Assembly: GCA_021733925.1 (NCBI GenBank)
Contig: JAIPJY010000012.1
Coordinates: 1 to 64,000, forward strand
Reading direction: 5' to 3'
From: Prosthecobacter sp.
GTDB lineage: Bacteria > Verrucomicrobiota > Verrucomicrobiia > Verrucomicrobiales > Verrucomicrobiaceae
DNA length: 64,000 nt
Shown: positions 7,906 through 16,684 of the stretch, in pieces
How the letters are laid out: every line of letters begins with the position of its first letter
Numbering within the stretch: the first letter of the stretch is position 1
Position numbers and translations under genes: made by a program
Notes under the pieces: generated by a model
What the model saw: only the letters and a program-made list of their open reading frames with translations
Told to the model about the DNA's origin: nothing
Databases searched by the model: none

Positions 7906-9950
7906 TCCTGAGTACGCAGTTGAAGTTGGAAAAGGGGGGCGGTCGGTGTGAGTTTCGGCGGACCCGTGAGGGTGTGCAGCGTCCAGTTGGAAACCGGACC
8001 CCGAGCGGATCGCTTTTCATGCAAGGTCGGCATGGCTGCGGCTTCGTCATGCGTGGTGAACAAGGTGAGCATGGGATGCTGGGGGAGGAGGCGGGACTCC
8101 AGCTCGCGCACGCGTCTGGGCACCTGCTCGGGATCATACTCTGCAGCCAGCGCTTCAAGAATAAGATCGGTCTGCGGATCAGAAATGCCGCAGAAATTGC
8201 TGCCGCCCGTTTTGGCCTGCGAAGAATGCCACCAGGGCAGCTGGTCCCATGAAACTTCGAAGCGCTGGTCCAGCAGCACGGCGTCAAACCGGTGCTCATG
8301 CAGACGCTGCGCAAGAGCCTGCGAGTCAGTGGCCAGTTCGATCTTCACCTCGGCTCCAAGCTTGCGCCACTGCGCCACGAGCAGCTCCGCGGTGCGAGTG
8401 TGCAGCGCATCGCCGCCGGGAACGAGCAGAGTGAATTGAAACGAACGCTCCGGACTGCGCGCAATCCCTTTGTCATCACGCGGCCATCCGGCCTCGGTGA
8501 GGATTTTCCGCGCCTGCTCCAACTGAAACGGCTGGCTCTTCGCGAGGGTGCTGAACCACAGATCAGGAGCGAAGAGGCTGGCATCCGCGTGCCCGAGACG
8601 CCCCGGCAGTGCGTGGATGAGTTCATCTTTGTCCGTGGCCAGAGTCAGAGCTTCACGGCAGCGCTCGTGCTTCAAAACGTCATGGCGGGTGTTCCAGAGC
8701 ACGACCAGGCGCTGCCGTGGGGGAGTGAAGCGCAGCCGCTCCAGCTGGGTGCGATCCGCCGCAGGCCAAACGAGATCCACGGCATGGGTGCGCATGCCAA
8801 TCTGGGTCATCAACGGCGAGGCGGCGAAATTAAACAGGAAACCCGGCATCTCCTTGTCCTTCTTATAGGGTGCCAGCAGCAGCGAACGGGGGTCTCGTGA
8901 GACGATGCGGTGGGTTCCAGCCCCAGGCGGTGCATGGTGTACAAAATCAGACTCCTGAGCTGCGGGATGAGCGCGCAGCCACTTAGCGGGCAGCATGGGC
9001 AGATTCACAAACACGCAGAGTGCCGTGCCCTGGCGTCGGCGAAAGGACACATGCAGGCGGGCGCCCTTGTTCTGCGACTCCATGGTCTGGATGTTGCTGA
9101 GCGCCTCACGATTCGGCAGCGGCCAGTCGTTGCCCCGCAGAAATTCGAGTGTTGCTTTGGCATCTGCCGCCGTCGCAGGCGTACCATCATGCCAGTGCAT
9201 GCCGGGGCGGATGTCGAGATCGAGTACCGGCTCGCTCAAGGCACCGACTTCAGCCATCGGGTTGATGGAGGCCGGTTCGTCCCTGCTGATGTCCAAGAAG
9301 CGATGCAGGTCTTCGAGCAGGCGCTGTGAATCTCCCGCCACCACGATCTCACAGGCGTTTGCCCCATCGAACCAGACGCGCTGAATTTGCACCGCCAGCT
9401 TGGACCCTGCCATGAACCGGTCCCAGGACTGGCGCAGCGGTTTGTGGCTTTCAATGCGCCAGTATACGACGGGCTTGAGATTCAGCCCAGCGACGATTTC
9501 GAAGGCCTGGCGGACGCCTTCGGCGTTGGGCTCGTTGAAACTCATCAGCAGGCGATTTTCCATGACTCGCACTGAATCGAGATGCCACTCGGTCCAGCGG
9601 TTGTTTTGACCGATCTGGGCATGAAGCAGCTCCTGCGCATGCTTGGCGGCAGCTTCATCCGCAAACCAGCAGGTCACGTCCTGCGTCCAGCGCCAAAACT
9701 CCGCCAGTCCAGACTGCAGTGTGCCATCTGCCCCCAGCCGGATCAGCGGTTCATGCACCAGATCCGAGATTTCCTGCTCAACTTCGGTCGCCGGAAGAAA
9801 GGGATTCAGCACCGGCTCATTCTGCGACAGCATCACCACCACACCGCCGGTACGATCTATGCGGCTCTGTCTGGACTCATGCACCGCCCACGCAGCCACC
9901 GCTGCAACGAGCAACGGAAAACCAATGATAAACGTGCGGGCCAAAATCAT
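7902..9950 (-). CDS. ABC transporter substrate-binding protein, family 5 (peptide/nickel type)
   Basis: About 682 residues beginning with one hydrophobic segment (MILARTFIIGFPLLVAAVAA) and no lipobox, so probably membrane-tethered with the binding domain outside. SBP_bac_5 features: LNPFLPATEVEQEISDLVHE, DGTLQSGLAEFW, LDLDIRPGMHWHDGTPATAA, and the later block ARKILTEAGWPRDDKG. It is longer than the usual 500-550 residues. A TTG 39 bases upstream would give a longer form ending 8 bases from fhs. It overlaps the permease start by 4 bases, which ties the two together. The ligand cannot be read from sequence. Confidence 0.85.
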   Translation of the reverse strand: MILARTFIIGFPLLVAAVAAWAVHESRQSRIDRTGGVVVMLSQNEPVLNPFLPATEVEQEISDLVHEPLIRLGADGTLQSGLAEFWRWTQDVTCWFADEAAAKHAQELLHAQIGQNNRWTEWHLDSVRVMENRLLMSFNEPNAEGVRQAFEIVAGLNLKPVVYWRIESHKPLRQSWDRFMAGSKLAVQIQRVWFDGANACEIVVAGDSQRLLEDLHRFLDISRDEPASINPMAEVGALSEPVLDLDIRPGMHWHDGTPATAADAKATLEFLRGNDWPLPNREALSNIQTMESQNKGARLHVSFRRRQGTALCVFVNLPMLPAKWLRAHPAAQESDFVHHAPPGAGTHRIVSRDPRSLLLAPYKKDKEMPGFLFNFAASPLMTQIGMRTHAVDLVWPAADRTQLERLRFTPPRQRLVVLWNTRHDVLKHERCREALTLATDKDELIHALPGRLGHADASLFAPDLWFSTLAKSQPFQLEQARKILTEAGWPRDDKGIARSPERSFQFTLLVPGGDALHTRTAELLVAQWRKLGAEVKIELATDSQALAQRLHEHRFDAVLLDQRFEVSWDQLPWWHSSQAKTGGSNFCGISDPQTDLILEALAAEYDPEQVPRRVRELESRLLPQHPMLTLFTTHDEAAAMPTLHEKRSARGPVSNWTLHTLTGPPKLTPTAPLFQLQLRTQE

Positions 9951-9996
9951 GCGCAGTACAAAGCTAGAGCGTGCGCCCCAAGACGGCAAGACATCG

Positions 9997-11613
9997 CTAG
10001 ATGCCGCTCATAATACCGTCATCTGTGACATGGATGCGCTCGGCAGCGGGCACTTTTGGCAGCGCTGGCATGCGCATCATGGTTCCGGTGAGGGCGACGA
10101 GGAAACCCGCGCCGTTGGCGATTTCGAAATCGCGCACGGTGATGGTGAAGCCGCGCGGGCGTCCGCGTTTTTTCGCGTCGTCGGAAAGGGAGTCCTGCGT
10201 CTTGGCCATGCAGAGAGGCAGTTTGTCGAAGCCGCTGCGGGCAAAGAGCGCCAGCTTGGCCCGCGCTTCCTCGGTGAGGTGCACACCATCGGCGCCGTAG
10301 ATCTTGGTGGCGATGGCGGTGAGCTTGGATTCGACGCTGTCGTCAGGCTGATAGAGGAAGGGTAGCGGCGGGACCACCGGCGCCATTGCCGCGAGCACTT
10401 TTTCGGCGAGTTCGACCGCGCCAGCGCCCCCTGCCCCGAAGACATTGGCGGTGGCGCTGGGAACGCCGCGTGACTTGCAGAACTCATGGACCAAGGCGAG
10501 CTCGTCTGCGGAATCGTTGGTGAACTGATTGACCGCCACGATGACCGGGCGCTGAAACTGCGCGGCACTGTCCAGATGTGCGGCGAGATTTTCCAAGCCA
10601 CGGCTGAGAGCGGCGGTGTCGGTCTGGGTGAGCTGGTCCAGTGGGACGCCGCCGTGCATTTTAAGCGCACGCACAGTGGCGACGATGACGATGGCCGCTG
10701 GCGCGAGGCCGCTTTGCCGGCACTTGATGTGCATGAATTTTTCCCCGCCGAGATCGAAGGCGAATCCGGCTTCGGTGACTGCGTAGTCGGCATGGGCGAG
10801 AGCCATCCGGGTGGCGAGCACGGAATTGCAGCCATGGGCGATGTTGGCAAAGGGGCCGCCGTGCAGGAAGGCGGGCACGCCTTCGACGCTCTGCACGAGA
10901 TTGGGCGGGAGGGCCTCGCGCAGCAGGGCGATCATGGCACCGATGACGCGAAACTCCTTGGCATAGACCGGGTCACCTTCCTCGGTGAAGCCGACGACGA
11001 TGCGTTCGAGACGATGGCGTAAATCCGGCAGCGACTCCGCGAGGCACATGATGGCCATGATTTCGGAGGCTGCGGTGATGTCGAAGCCCGAGGCGCGCTC
11101 TGTCGGCTTGCCAACGGAGGTGCGCACACTGCGCAGCGCACGGTCGTTCATGTCCATGACACGTTTCCACAGCACGCGCTCCGGGGACAGCCGCGCTTCG
11201 CCGAGGAAGAGCTGATTGTCGATCACGGCGGAGAGCAGGTTGTGCGCGCAGGTGATGGCGTGGAAGTCGCCGGTGAAGTGCAGATTGATCGAATGCGCGG
11301 GCAGCACGGTGCTTTTGCCGCCGCCCGTGGCACCGCCTTTGCGGCCAAACACCGGACCCATCGAAGGCTGGCGCAGCGCCAGAGCGACGCTTTGTCCGAT
11401 CTTTTTCAAACCCTGCGAGAGGCCGATGGAGACCGTCGTTTTGCCCTCTCCCGCCGGGGTCGGCGTGATGGCGGAGACGAGGATCAGCCTGCCACGCTGT
11501 GGTTTATTGTGCAGGGCCTTGAGACTGACCTTGGCCATGTGGCGGCCGTGCAGAATGAGGTGCTCAGGCGCGATGCCGAGATCAGCGGCGATGGGGGAGA
11601 TGTCCGGGTGCAT
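9997..11613 (-). CDS. fhs: Formate--tetrahydrofolate ligase
   Basis: ATP-dependent ligase that makes 10-formyl-THF from formate and THF, feeding one-carbon units to purine synthesis. The 538 residues carry the nucleotide site TPTPAGEGKTT (51-61), RQPSMGPVFGRKGGATGGG, HFTGDFHAITCAHNLLSA, the FANIAHGCNSVLAT block and the C-terminal GAGFLVALTGTMMRMPALPK. I start at MHPDISPIAADLGI, matching the usual N-terminus; the longer ORF adds 40 unrelated residues. It is the first gene of a minus-strand run that continues into an ABC uptake system 40-50 bases later. That linkage is unusual and may only reflect shared transcription. Confidence 0.96.
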   Translation of the reverse strand: MHPDISPIAADLGIAPEHLILHGRHMAKVSLKALHNKPQRGRLILVSAITPTPAGEGKTTVSIGLSQGLKKIGQSVALALRQPSMGPVFGRKGGATGGGKSTVLPAHSINLHFTGDFHAITCAHNLLSAVIDNQLFLGEARLSPERVLWKRVMDMNDRALRSVRTSVGKPTERASGFDITAASEIMAIMCLAESLPDLRHRLERIVVGFTEEGDPVYAKEFRVIGAMIALLREALPPNLVQSVEGVPAFLHGGPFANIAHGCNSVLATRMALAHADYAVTEAGFAFDLGGEKFMHIKCRQSGLAPAAIVIVATVRALKMHGGVPLDQLTQTDTAALSRGLENLAAHLDSAAQFQRPVIVAVNQFTNDSADELALVHEFCKSRGVPSATANVFGAGGAGAVELAEKVLAAMAPVVPPLPFLYQPDDSVESKLTAIATKIYGADGVHLTEEARAKLALFARSGFDKLPLCMAKTQDSLSDDAKKRGRPRGFTITVRDFEIANGAGFLVALTGTMMRMPALPKVPAAERIHVTDDGIMSGI

Positions 11614-11745
11614 GCGGGATGAAGCGCGCAGAATGGCAAGGGCTGCTGTGAAGCAAAGGGTTTTCAGAGGGCAAAAATTGAGAGACGGCTTTTGTCTTCC
11701 AATGAGCCGCTGATATAAGTGGCGGGCTGGCACGTCTTAACCGCC

Positions 11746-12837
11746 ATGAAATCCTCGATCCGCATCCTGCTTGTCATTGCCTTCATTACTGGGGCGACGT
11801 GGCTGGCCGGGCAAGTCGTCACGACTGCTGCCAAAAAAAGCGGGCTTGAGGCACGGCTGGCGCAGGCGCTGAAGTTGTACCCTGACGCGGATGTGGACAA
11901 GAATGGCACGCTCTCGGTGGATGAGGCACTGAAGTATCTGGAGGCGCACCCGGAGCTGAAGGCGCTGCTGGCCGCGAAATCCAAATCGAAGGGGGCGAAT
12001 ACCAGCAAGCCTGGCGAATTCACGACGCCTGCGGCTTTGGGACTGCCGCCCGGGCCGCGGGTGTTTGTGTGTGCACACAGCTTCATGATTTTCACGGCGA
12101 CGATGCTGCCGAAGATGACGGAGGCGGCGGGCATCGGCTATCAGGACGCCGGACGGCAGATGATCGGTGGCTCGCGCACGCTGCAGCACTGGGAGGTGCC
12201 GGATGAGAAAAACCTGGCGAAAATGGTGCTGCGTGAGGGCAGCGTGGATGTGCTCACGGTCTCGCCGCACATGCTGCTGCCGGATGAAGGCATCGACCAC
12301 TTCACCAAGCTGGGTCTGGAGAAAAACCCGAAGCTGCGTGTGCTGGTGCAGGCGTCATGGCCAGCGCGAGATGGCAACCTGACGGGGGAGTTTCACAACG
12401 CCATGCGCAACGACGCCACGGTGGAGAGCCTGCGAAAGCTGCAGGAGCTGCAACGCGACCAATGGCTCAAGCAGCTGGAAGCGCAGGTGACGGCACTCAA
12501 CACTGCGGCGGGCAAGGAGGCGGTCTGCATCGTGCCTGTGGGTGATGCGGTGTTTGCGCTGCGCGAGTGTGTCATCGAAGGCAAAGCGCCGGGCCTTACG
12601 AAGCAGGCGGATTTGTTCAAGGATGACCTTGGCCACCCGATGCCGGCGCTGTCTGCCCTGGTAAGCTACTGCCACTTCGGGGCCATCTACCAGCGCAGCC
12701 CCGTTGGTCTGCCGGTACCGGCGGCTTTGGAAGGTGCGCCCCAGGCGGCGGAACTCAATGCGCTGCTGCAAGAGCTGGCGTGGGATGCGGTGACGCAGTA
12801 CCCGATGAGCGGGGTGAAGGCGGAAGTGCTGCAATAA
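11746..12837 (+). CDS. Secreted EF-hand protein of unknown function
   Basis: A 363-residue exported protein (signal segment ILLVIAFITGATWLAGQ). One canonical EF-hand loop, DADVDKNGTLSVDE, lies near residues 46-59, implying Ca2+ binding. The remainder, from VFVCAHSFMIFTATMLPKM, includes AGRQMIGGSRTLQHWEVPDE, DVLTVSPHMLLPDEGIDHF and VCIVPVGDAVFALRE. That pattern loosely suggests an SGNH-like hydrolase fold, but I do not recognise a catalytic triad and make no enzymatic claim. The ATG at 11746 directly precedes the signal peptide and is preferred over a GTG 27 bases upstream. It diverges from fhs. Confidence 0.75.
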   Translation: MKSSIRILLVIAFITGATWLAGQVVTTAAKKSGLEARLAQALKLYPDADVDKNGTLSVDEALKYLEAHPELKALLAAKSKSKGANTSKPGEFTTPAALGLPPGPRVFVCAHSFMIFTATMLPKMTEAAGIGYQDAGRQMIGGSRTLQHWEVPDEKNLAKMVLREGSVDVLTVSPHMLLPDEGIDHFTKLGLEKNPKLRVLVQASWPARDGNLTGEFHNAMRNDATVESLRKLQELQRDQWLKQLEAQVTALNTAAGKEAVCIVPVGDAVFALRECVIEGKAPGLTKQADLFKDDLGHPMPALSALVSYCHFGAIYQRSPVGLPVPAALEGAPQAAELNALLQELAWDAVTQYPMSGVKAEVLQ

Positions 12838-12894
12838 CAGGCTGCGTCCGGTTTATCAGGCAAGCATGAGTCCGCCAGACTCGTTTTGTGCCGC

Positions 12895-14703
12895 ATGAAC
12901 TGGCTCATCGTCTTCCTCGTTATCGTCCTCGGAGTTGCTCAGGCCGAAACCGCCGCCACTCCGGTGGTGGAGTATTTTTCCAATGACTCCCGCCGTTTCT
13001 CACAGGCTGCGAAGGCCGTGGTTCTCACGGACTTGTCCAAGATGGAACCGGCTTCGGCGCTGATCACCGGGAAGCGGCAGAAGGGAAAGTGGAAGATGAT
13101 CCCCTTCTCCACGGTGGACATGCAAGGCACGGCGCTGTCGATCTACAGCGGGACCAACCCGCCGGTGGTCAAACTGGCGCTGGCGGAGCGTGGCTGGCAT
13201 GCGGTGCATGTCGGTCTGGCGACCACTTCGGGTGGATTTAACATTGGTGGCAATGGCATCAAGGCGAAGCTGAGCGATGAGCCGGTCTTCAAGCGGATGG
13301 CGAACAATCTTGCGCTGCTGAAGAACCGCCGCGCAGTGATTCAGGAGTGCTATCTTACCGTGGCGAATCTGAGCGGGCAGTCGGTTGAGATTGCGCCGAT
13401 GCCGGGACTGCCGGCGACGGTTTGCTATGTGAAGGTGGTGCCGCTGACGGATGCCGAGGTGAAGGCGAGCCGAGCCAAATCGCAGCAGCGGACTTCCATT
13501 GCCACGTTTGACGGGCATAGCTGGATCTGGCCGTTCAAGCCGACGACGGCGGAGGAACTGGCGGAGGAATTTCGCGGCTATGAAGAGACGGACATTGGCA
13601 AGTGGTGGTTTCAGGTGACGGGCGCGGATCTGGTGTGCTATCCGAGCAAAGTCGGCACCTATGCCGGTGAAGGCACGGTGGATTTTCCCAATGGGACGTA
13701 TGCCATCTACACCAAGTCGCTGGAGACGCTGTTCAAGAAAGGTGTCCATCCGCTGAAGGTGGCGCGGGATGCGGCGAAGGCGCAGGGGGCGGAGTTTCAC
13801 GTGATGCTGCGGCCTGCGGGCTGGGTGGGATCGATGCCGTATGAGGAGACGTTTAACAGCAAGTTTTTCTACGCGCACCCCGAGTGGCGCTGCATGGACC
13901 GTGATGGCACGCCGACGTTTTTCATGAGCTATGCGGTGCCGGAGGTGAGGCGGCATTTGATTGAGGTTTTCCGTGAGACGCTGGAGCTGCAGCCGGAGGG
14001 CGTGGGCTTTCTGTTTAACCGAGGCATGCCGCTGATGCTGTGGGAGGATGCGTTTTGCGAGAGGTTCAAGGCGATGCACAACGCTGATGCGAAGGCTGTG
14101 GAGGATGATGATCCGCGCATCCATGCGACGCGTGCGGCGATCATGACTGACTTCATGAAGGAGGTGCGTGCGCTGCTGGATGAAACGGCTGCCAAGCAGG
14201 GGCGCAAGGAGCGCTACAAGATTTCGCTGGGGACGTTTGCGAAGGAGGCAGACAATCAGCGGTGGGGGCTGGATCTGCCGAAGTGGATTCAGCAGGGACT
14301 CGTGGATGATCTGGCGACGACGTGGTTTGCCTACCACACCTCGTTTGAGAAGACGCCGGGGAAGATTGACATGGAGTACTACCGGCGCATCACGAAGGGA
14401 ACGAAGACGAAGGCGTACCCGATGGTGATCGCGTGGAAAACGGGCAAGCCGAAGGAGCTGTGCAAGCAGGCGGCTGGGTATCTTGCCGCGGGGGATCCGG
14501 GCGTGGCCATCTGGGATCCGCAGGTGATGAAGGGCTGGCCGGAGGGCTCGCCGGGGAATGTTTTTGATGTGCTGGGCAAGCTGGGGCATCGCGATGAACT
14601 GGAGAGATGGGCGAAGAATGGCGTGCCGCAGCCGCTGACGATTCCGCTGACACGGCTGGATGAGAACTACTTCAGCCGCTGGTTTCCGAACACGGGGTTT
14701 TGA
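12895..14703 (+). CDS. Secreted glycoside-hydrolase-like protein
   Basis: A 602-residue exported protein (signal MNWLIVFLVIVLGVAQA). The first ~200 residues are a beta-rich region. From about residue 260 the protein resembles TIM-barrel hydrolase-like families: VARDAAKAQGAEFHVMLRPA, FYAHPEWRCMDRDG, YAVPEVRRHLIEVFRETLEL, GVGFLFNRG, and later AYPMVIAWKTGKP. The pattern of following a path to Hpew..d.dg and then evr is seen in GHL10-type proteins. The catalytic acids are not assigned. The ATG at 12895 is preferred over a TTG 9 bases earlier. Substrate unknown. Confidence 0.7.
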   Translation: MNWLIVFLVIVLGVAQAETAATPVVEYFSNDSRRFSQAAKAVVLTDLSKMEPASALITGKRQKGKWKMIPFSTVDMQGTALSIYSGTNPPVVKLALAERGWHAVHVGLATTSGGFNIGGNGIKAKLSDEPVFKRMANNLALLKNRRAVIQECYLTVANLSGQSVEIAPMPGLPATVCYVKVVPLTDAEVKASRAKSQQRTSIATFDGHSWIWPFKPTTAEELAEEFRGYEETDIGKWWFQVTGADLVCYPSKVGTYAGEGTVDFPNGTYAIYTKSLETLFKKGVHPLKVARDAAKAQGAEFHVMLRPAGWVGSMPYEETFNSKFFYAHPEWRCMDRDGTPTFFMSYAVPEVRRHLIEVFRETLELQPEGVGFLFNRGMPLMLWEDAFCERFKAMHNADAKAVEDDDPRIHATRAAIMTDFMKEVRALLDETAAKQGRKERYKISLGTFAKEADNQRWGLDLPKWIQQGLVDDLATTWFAYHTSFEKTPGKIDMEYYRRITKGTKTKAYPMVIAWKTGKPKELCKQAAGYLAAGDPGVAIWDPQVMKGWPEGSPGNVFDVLGKLGHRDELERWAKNGVPQPLTIPLTRLDENYFSRWFPNTGF

Positions 14704-14729
14704 TCTCGTGCTTGGAGGGGCTGCATGAC

Positions 14730-15067
14730 GTGAATGGCACGCAGCCAAGGGGGTGATCGTGGGTTTTGGGGCGTTGTCTGGTCATGGCGCTGGTGTGTGG
14801 CGGAGCTCATTGCAAACGCTGCTGGCAGGCGCGGGGTGCTGAGATGTGCTGGGTTTGCTTCCAGGGTGGTTGGCGGCATTTTCCAGGGAAGCCTCGCCGA
14901 GGCTCGGCATCCCTTCGCTATGATGCGCAGTCCCGTTGGGACTGGTGTGCAGCGGAGCGGAATGGCGAAGGACTGCAGCCGCTTGCCGAGAAGGTTTCAC
15001 GTTCAGTGGACAGTGCCCATGAGTGCAGAAAAACAGCGAGGCTCTGCCATTATTGAGTGCCTTTCAT
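14730..15067 (+). repeat. Interspersed element, copy 3, with degenerate terminal inverted repeats
   Basis: Nearly the same length as copy 4. The left end TGAATGGCACGCA (14731-14743) pairs with the right end TGAGTGCCTTTCA (15054-15066), 11 of 13 matching. Bases just outside (GCATGAC left, GGCTGAC right) match at 5 of 7 positions, which could be a decayed target duplication. Stem-loop 1 is AGCCT-CGCCG-AGGCT (14890-14904). Stem-loop 2 is CAGTCCC-GTT-GGGACTG (14928-14944). The right end stops 25 bases before the serine hydrolase start, so the element forms most of that gene's upstream region. Confidence 0.85.
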
Positions 15068-15092
15068 GGCTGACTCATTGTAATCTCATTTT

Positions 15093-16637
15093 ATGCCCCC
15101 CTCACGCCGCTCCTTTCTTCGCACCGCCAGCCTTGCGCCGTTCAGCCTGTGGATTCCGCGAGTTTTTGCGGAGGAGACGGCCTTGCAACTGGCGCGCAGC
15201 ACGCCGGAGGCGCAGGGTGTTTCTGCCAAGGGCATTCTTGATTTCATTGATGCCATTGAGCGTGAGAAAATCGAACTGCACAGTTTCATGATGCTGCGGC
15301 ATGGCAAGGTGATCGCGGAAGGGTGGTGGAAGCCGTATGGGCCGGAGTTTGTGCATACGATGTACTCGATGAGCAAGAGCTTCACCTCCACGGCGGTGGG
15401 GTTTGCTGTTGCCGAAGGGAAACTGAGTGTGGAGGACAAGGTGGTTTCGTTTTTTGCGGATGACCTGCCTGCGACGATCAGCGAGAACCTGGCGGCGATG
15501 CGGGTGAAGGATCTGCTGACGATGTCCACGGGCAATGAGAAGGAGCCGACGGGCACGGTGGTGAAGGAGGAGAACTGGGCGCGGACCTTTCTGGCGCAGA
15601 ACTTTGCGCACAAGCCGGGGACGCAGTTCATGTACAATAGTGTCGCCACGTACATGTGCTCGGCCATCGTGCAGCGGGTGACGCATCAGACGGTGCTGGA
15701 CTACCTCACGCCGCGTTTGTTTGCACCGCTGGGGATCAAGGACATGAAGTGGGAGACGTGTCCGCATGGGATCAACACGGGTGGCTGGGGACTGAGCATT
15801 CAGACGGAGGGGCTGGCGAAATTTGGCCAGTTCCTGCTGCAGAAAGGCCAATGGAATGGCAAGCAGCTGCTGCCCGCTGCGTGGGTGGAAGAGGCGACAC
15901 GTTTCCACATTCAGCAACCGGGCGAAGACAAGAAGGACAGGCCCAAGGCGCAGAACGACTGGCTGCAGGGCTATGGGTACCAGTTCTGGCGCTGCCAGGG
16001 CACGGCATTCCGTGGCGATGGCGCCTTTGGTCAATTCACGATTGTGCTGCCTGAGCAGGATGCGGTGATCGTGATGACGAGCGAAAACAAAAACATGCAG
16101 GGGCAGCTGGATCTGGTGTGGAAGCATCTGCTGCCTGCGATGGATGCCAAAGAACCGCAAGCGGCGGATTTGAGCCGGCTCAAGACGCTGATACTTGCGC
16201 CGCAGCAGGGCAGCAAAACTTCGCCTGCAGCCACAAGCAGAAAATTCAAACTCGAGGCCAACGGCCTTGGCCTCACCACCGCTGCATTCGTCTTCGATGG
16301 CAATGCCTGCGTTTTTACCGCCGACTATCACACGGTCACCTGCGGTCTCGAATCGTGGAAGCGCTGCGAAGCGGCCTTTCCCGGCACGCCGCCGCGTCTC
16401 ATCTCAGGCGGCAAGCCGAAACAACCTGCGCCCTCGAAGATCGCTGCGAGTGCGGCGTGGACGGATGACAACACGCTGGTCATGCAGTGGCGCTACTACG
16501 AGACACCGCACAGCGACACGGTGACCTGCCAGTTTGACGGTGACAATGTCACGATCAGCTTCCTCAACAGCATCACCGCGATGAATCCGAAGGCGAAGGA
16601 TGTGCGTATGCCATTGAAGGGACAAGCATCTGTGTGA
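15093..16637 (+). CDS. Serine hydrolase, beta-lactamase / class C family, Tat-exported
   Basis: A 514-residue protein with a twin-arginine signal (RRSFLRTASLAPFSLW). The class C-type active site S-M-S-K is at residues 92-95 within HTMYSMSKSFTS; the Y-x-N element is in MYNSVATYM; the third motif is less clear (GDGAFGQF). The N-terminal ~350 residues are the catalytic domain; the C-terminal ~130 residues form a beta-rich extension. Members of this family are esterases, peptidases or beta-lactamase relatives, so drug hydrolysis cannot be assumed. The upstream sequence is almost entirely repeat copy 3. Confidence 0.9.
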   Translation: MPPSRRSFLRTASLAPFSLWIPRVFAEETALQLARSTPEAQGVSAKGILDFIDAIEREKIELHSFMMLRHGKVIAEGWWKPYGPEFVHTMYSMSKSFTSTAVGFAVAEGKLSVEDKVVSFFADDLPATISENLAAMRVKDLLTMSTGNEKEPTGTVVKEENWARTFLAQNFAHKPGTQFMYNSVATYMCSAIVQRVTHQTVLDYLTPRLFAPLGIKDMKWETCPHGINTGGWGLSIQTEGLAKFGQFLLQKGQWNGKQLLPAAWVEEATRFHIQQPGEDKKDRPKAQNDWLQGYGYQFWRCQGTAFRGDGAFGQFTIVLPEQDAVIVMTSENKNMQGQLDLVWKHLLPAMDAKEPQAADLSRLKTLILAPQQGSKTSPAATSRKFKLEANGLGLTTAAFVFDGNACVFTADYHTVTCGLESWKRCEAAFPGTPPRLISGGKPKQPAPSKIAASAAWTDDNTLVMQWRYYETPHSDTVTCQFDGDNVTISFLNSITAMNPKAKDVRMPLKGQASV

Positions 16638-16684
16638 ACATCGCATGACAAGTGCTGGATTCTCGGCGAGGAGACATCCATTTC

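Noticed and set aside
13000-14748. 582-residue minus-strand ORF opposite the glycoside-hydrolase-like gene
   Set aside because: Arg/His-rich composition typical of an antisense shadow; the plus-strand frame has a signal peptide and domain patterns.
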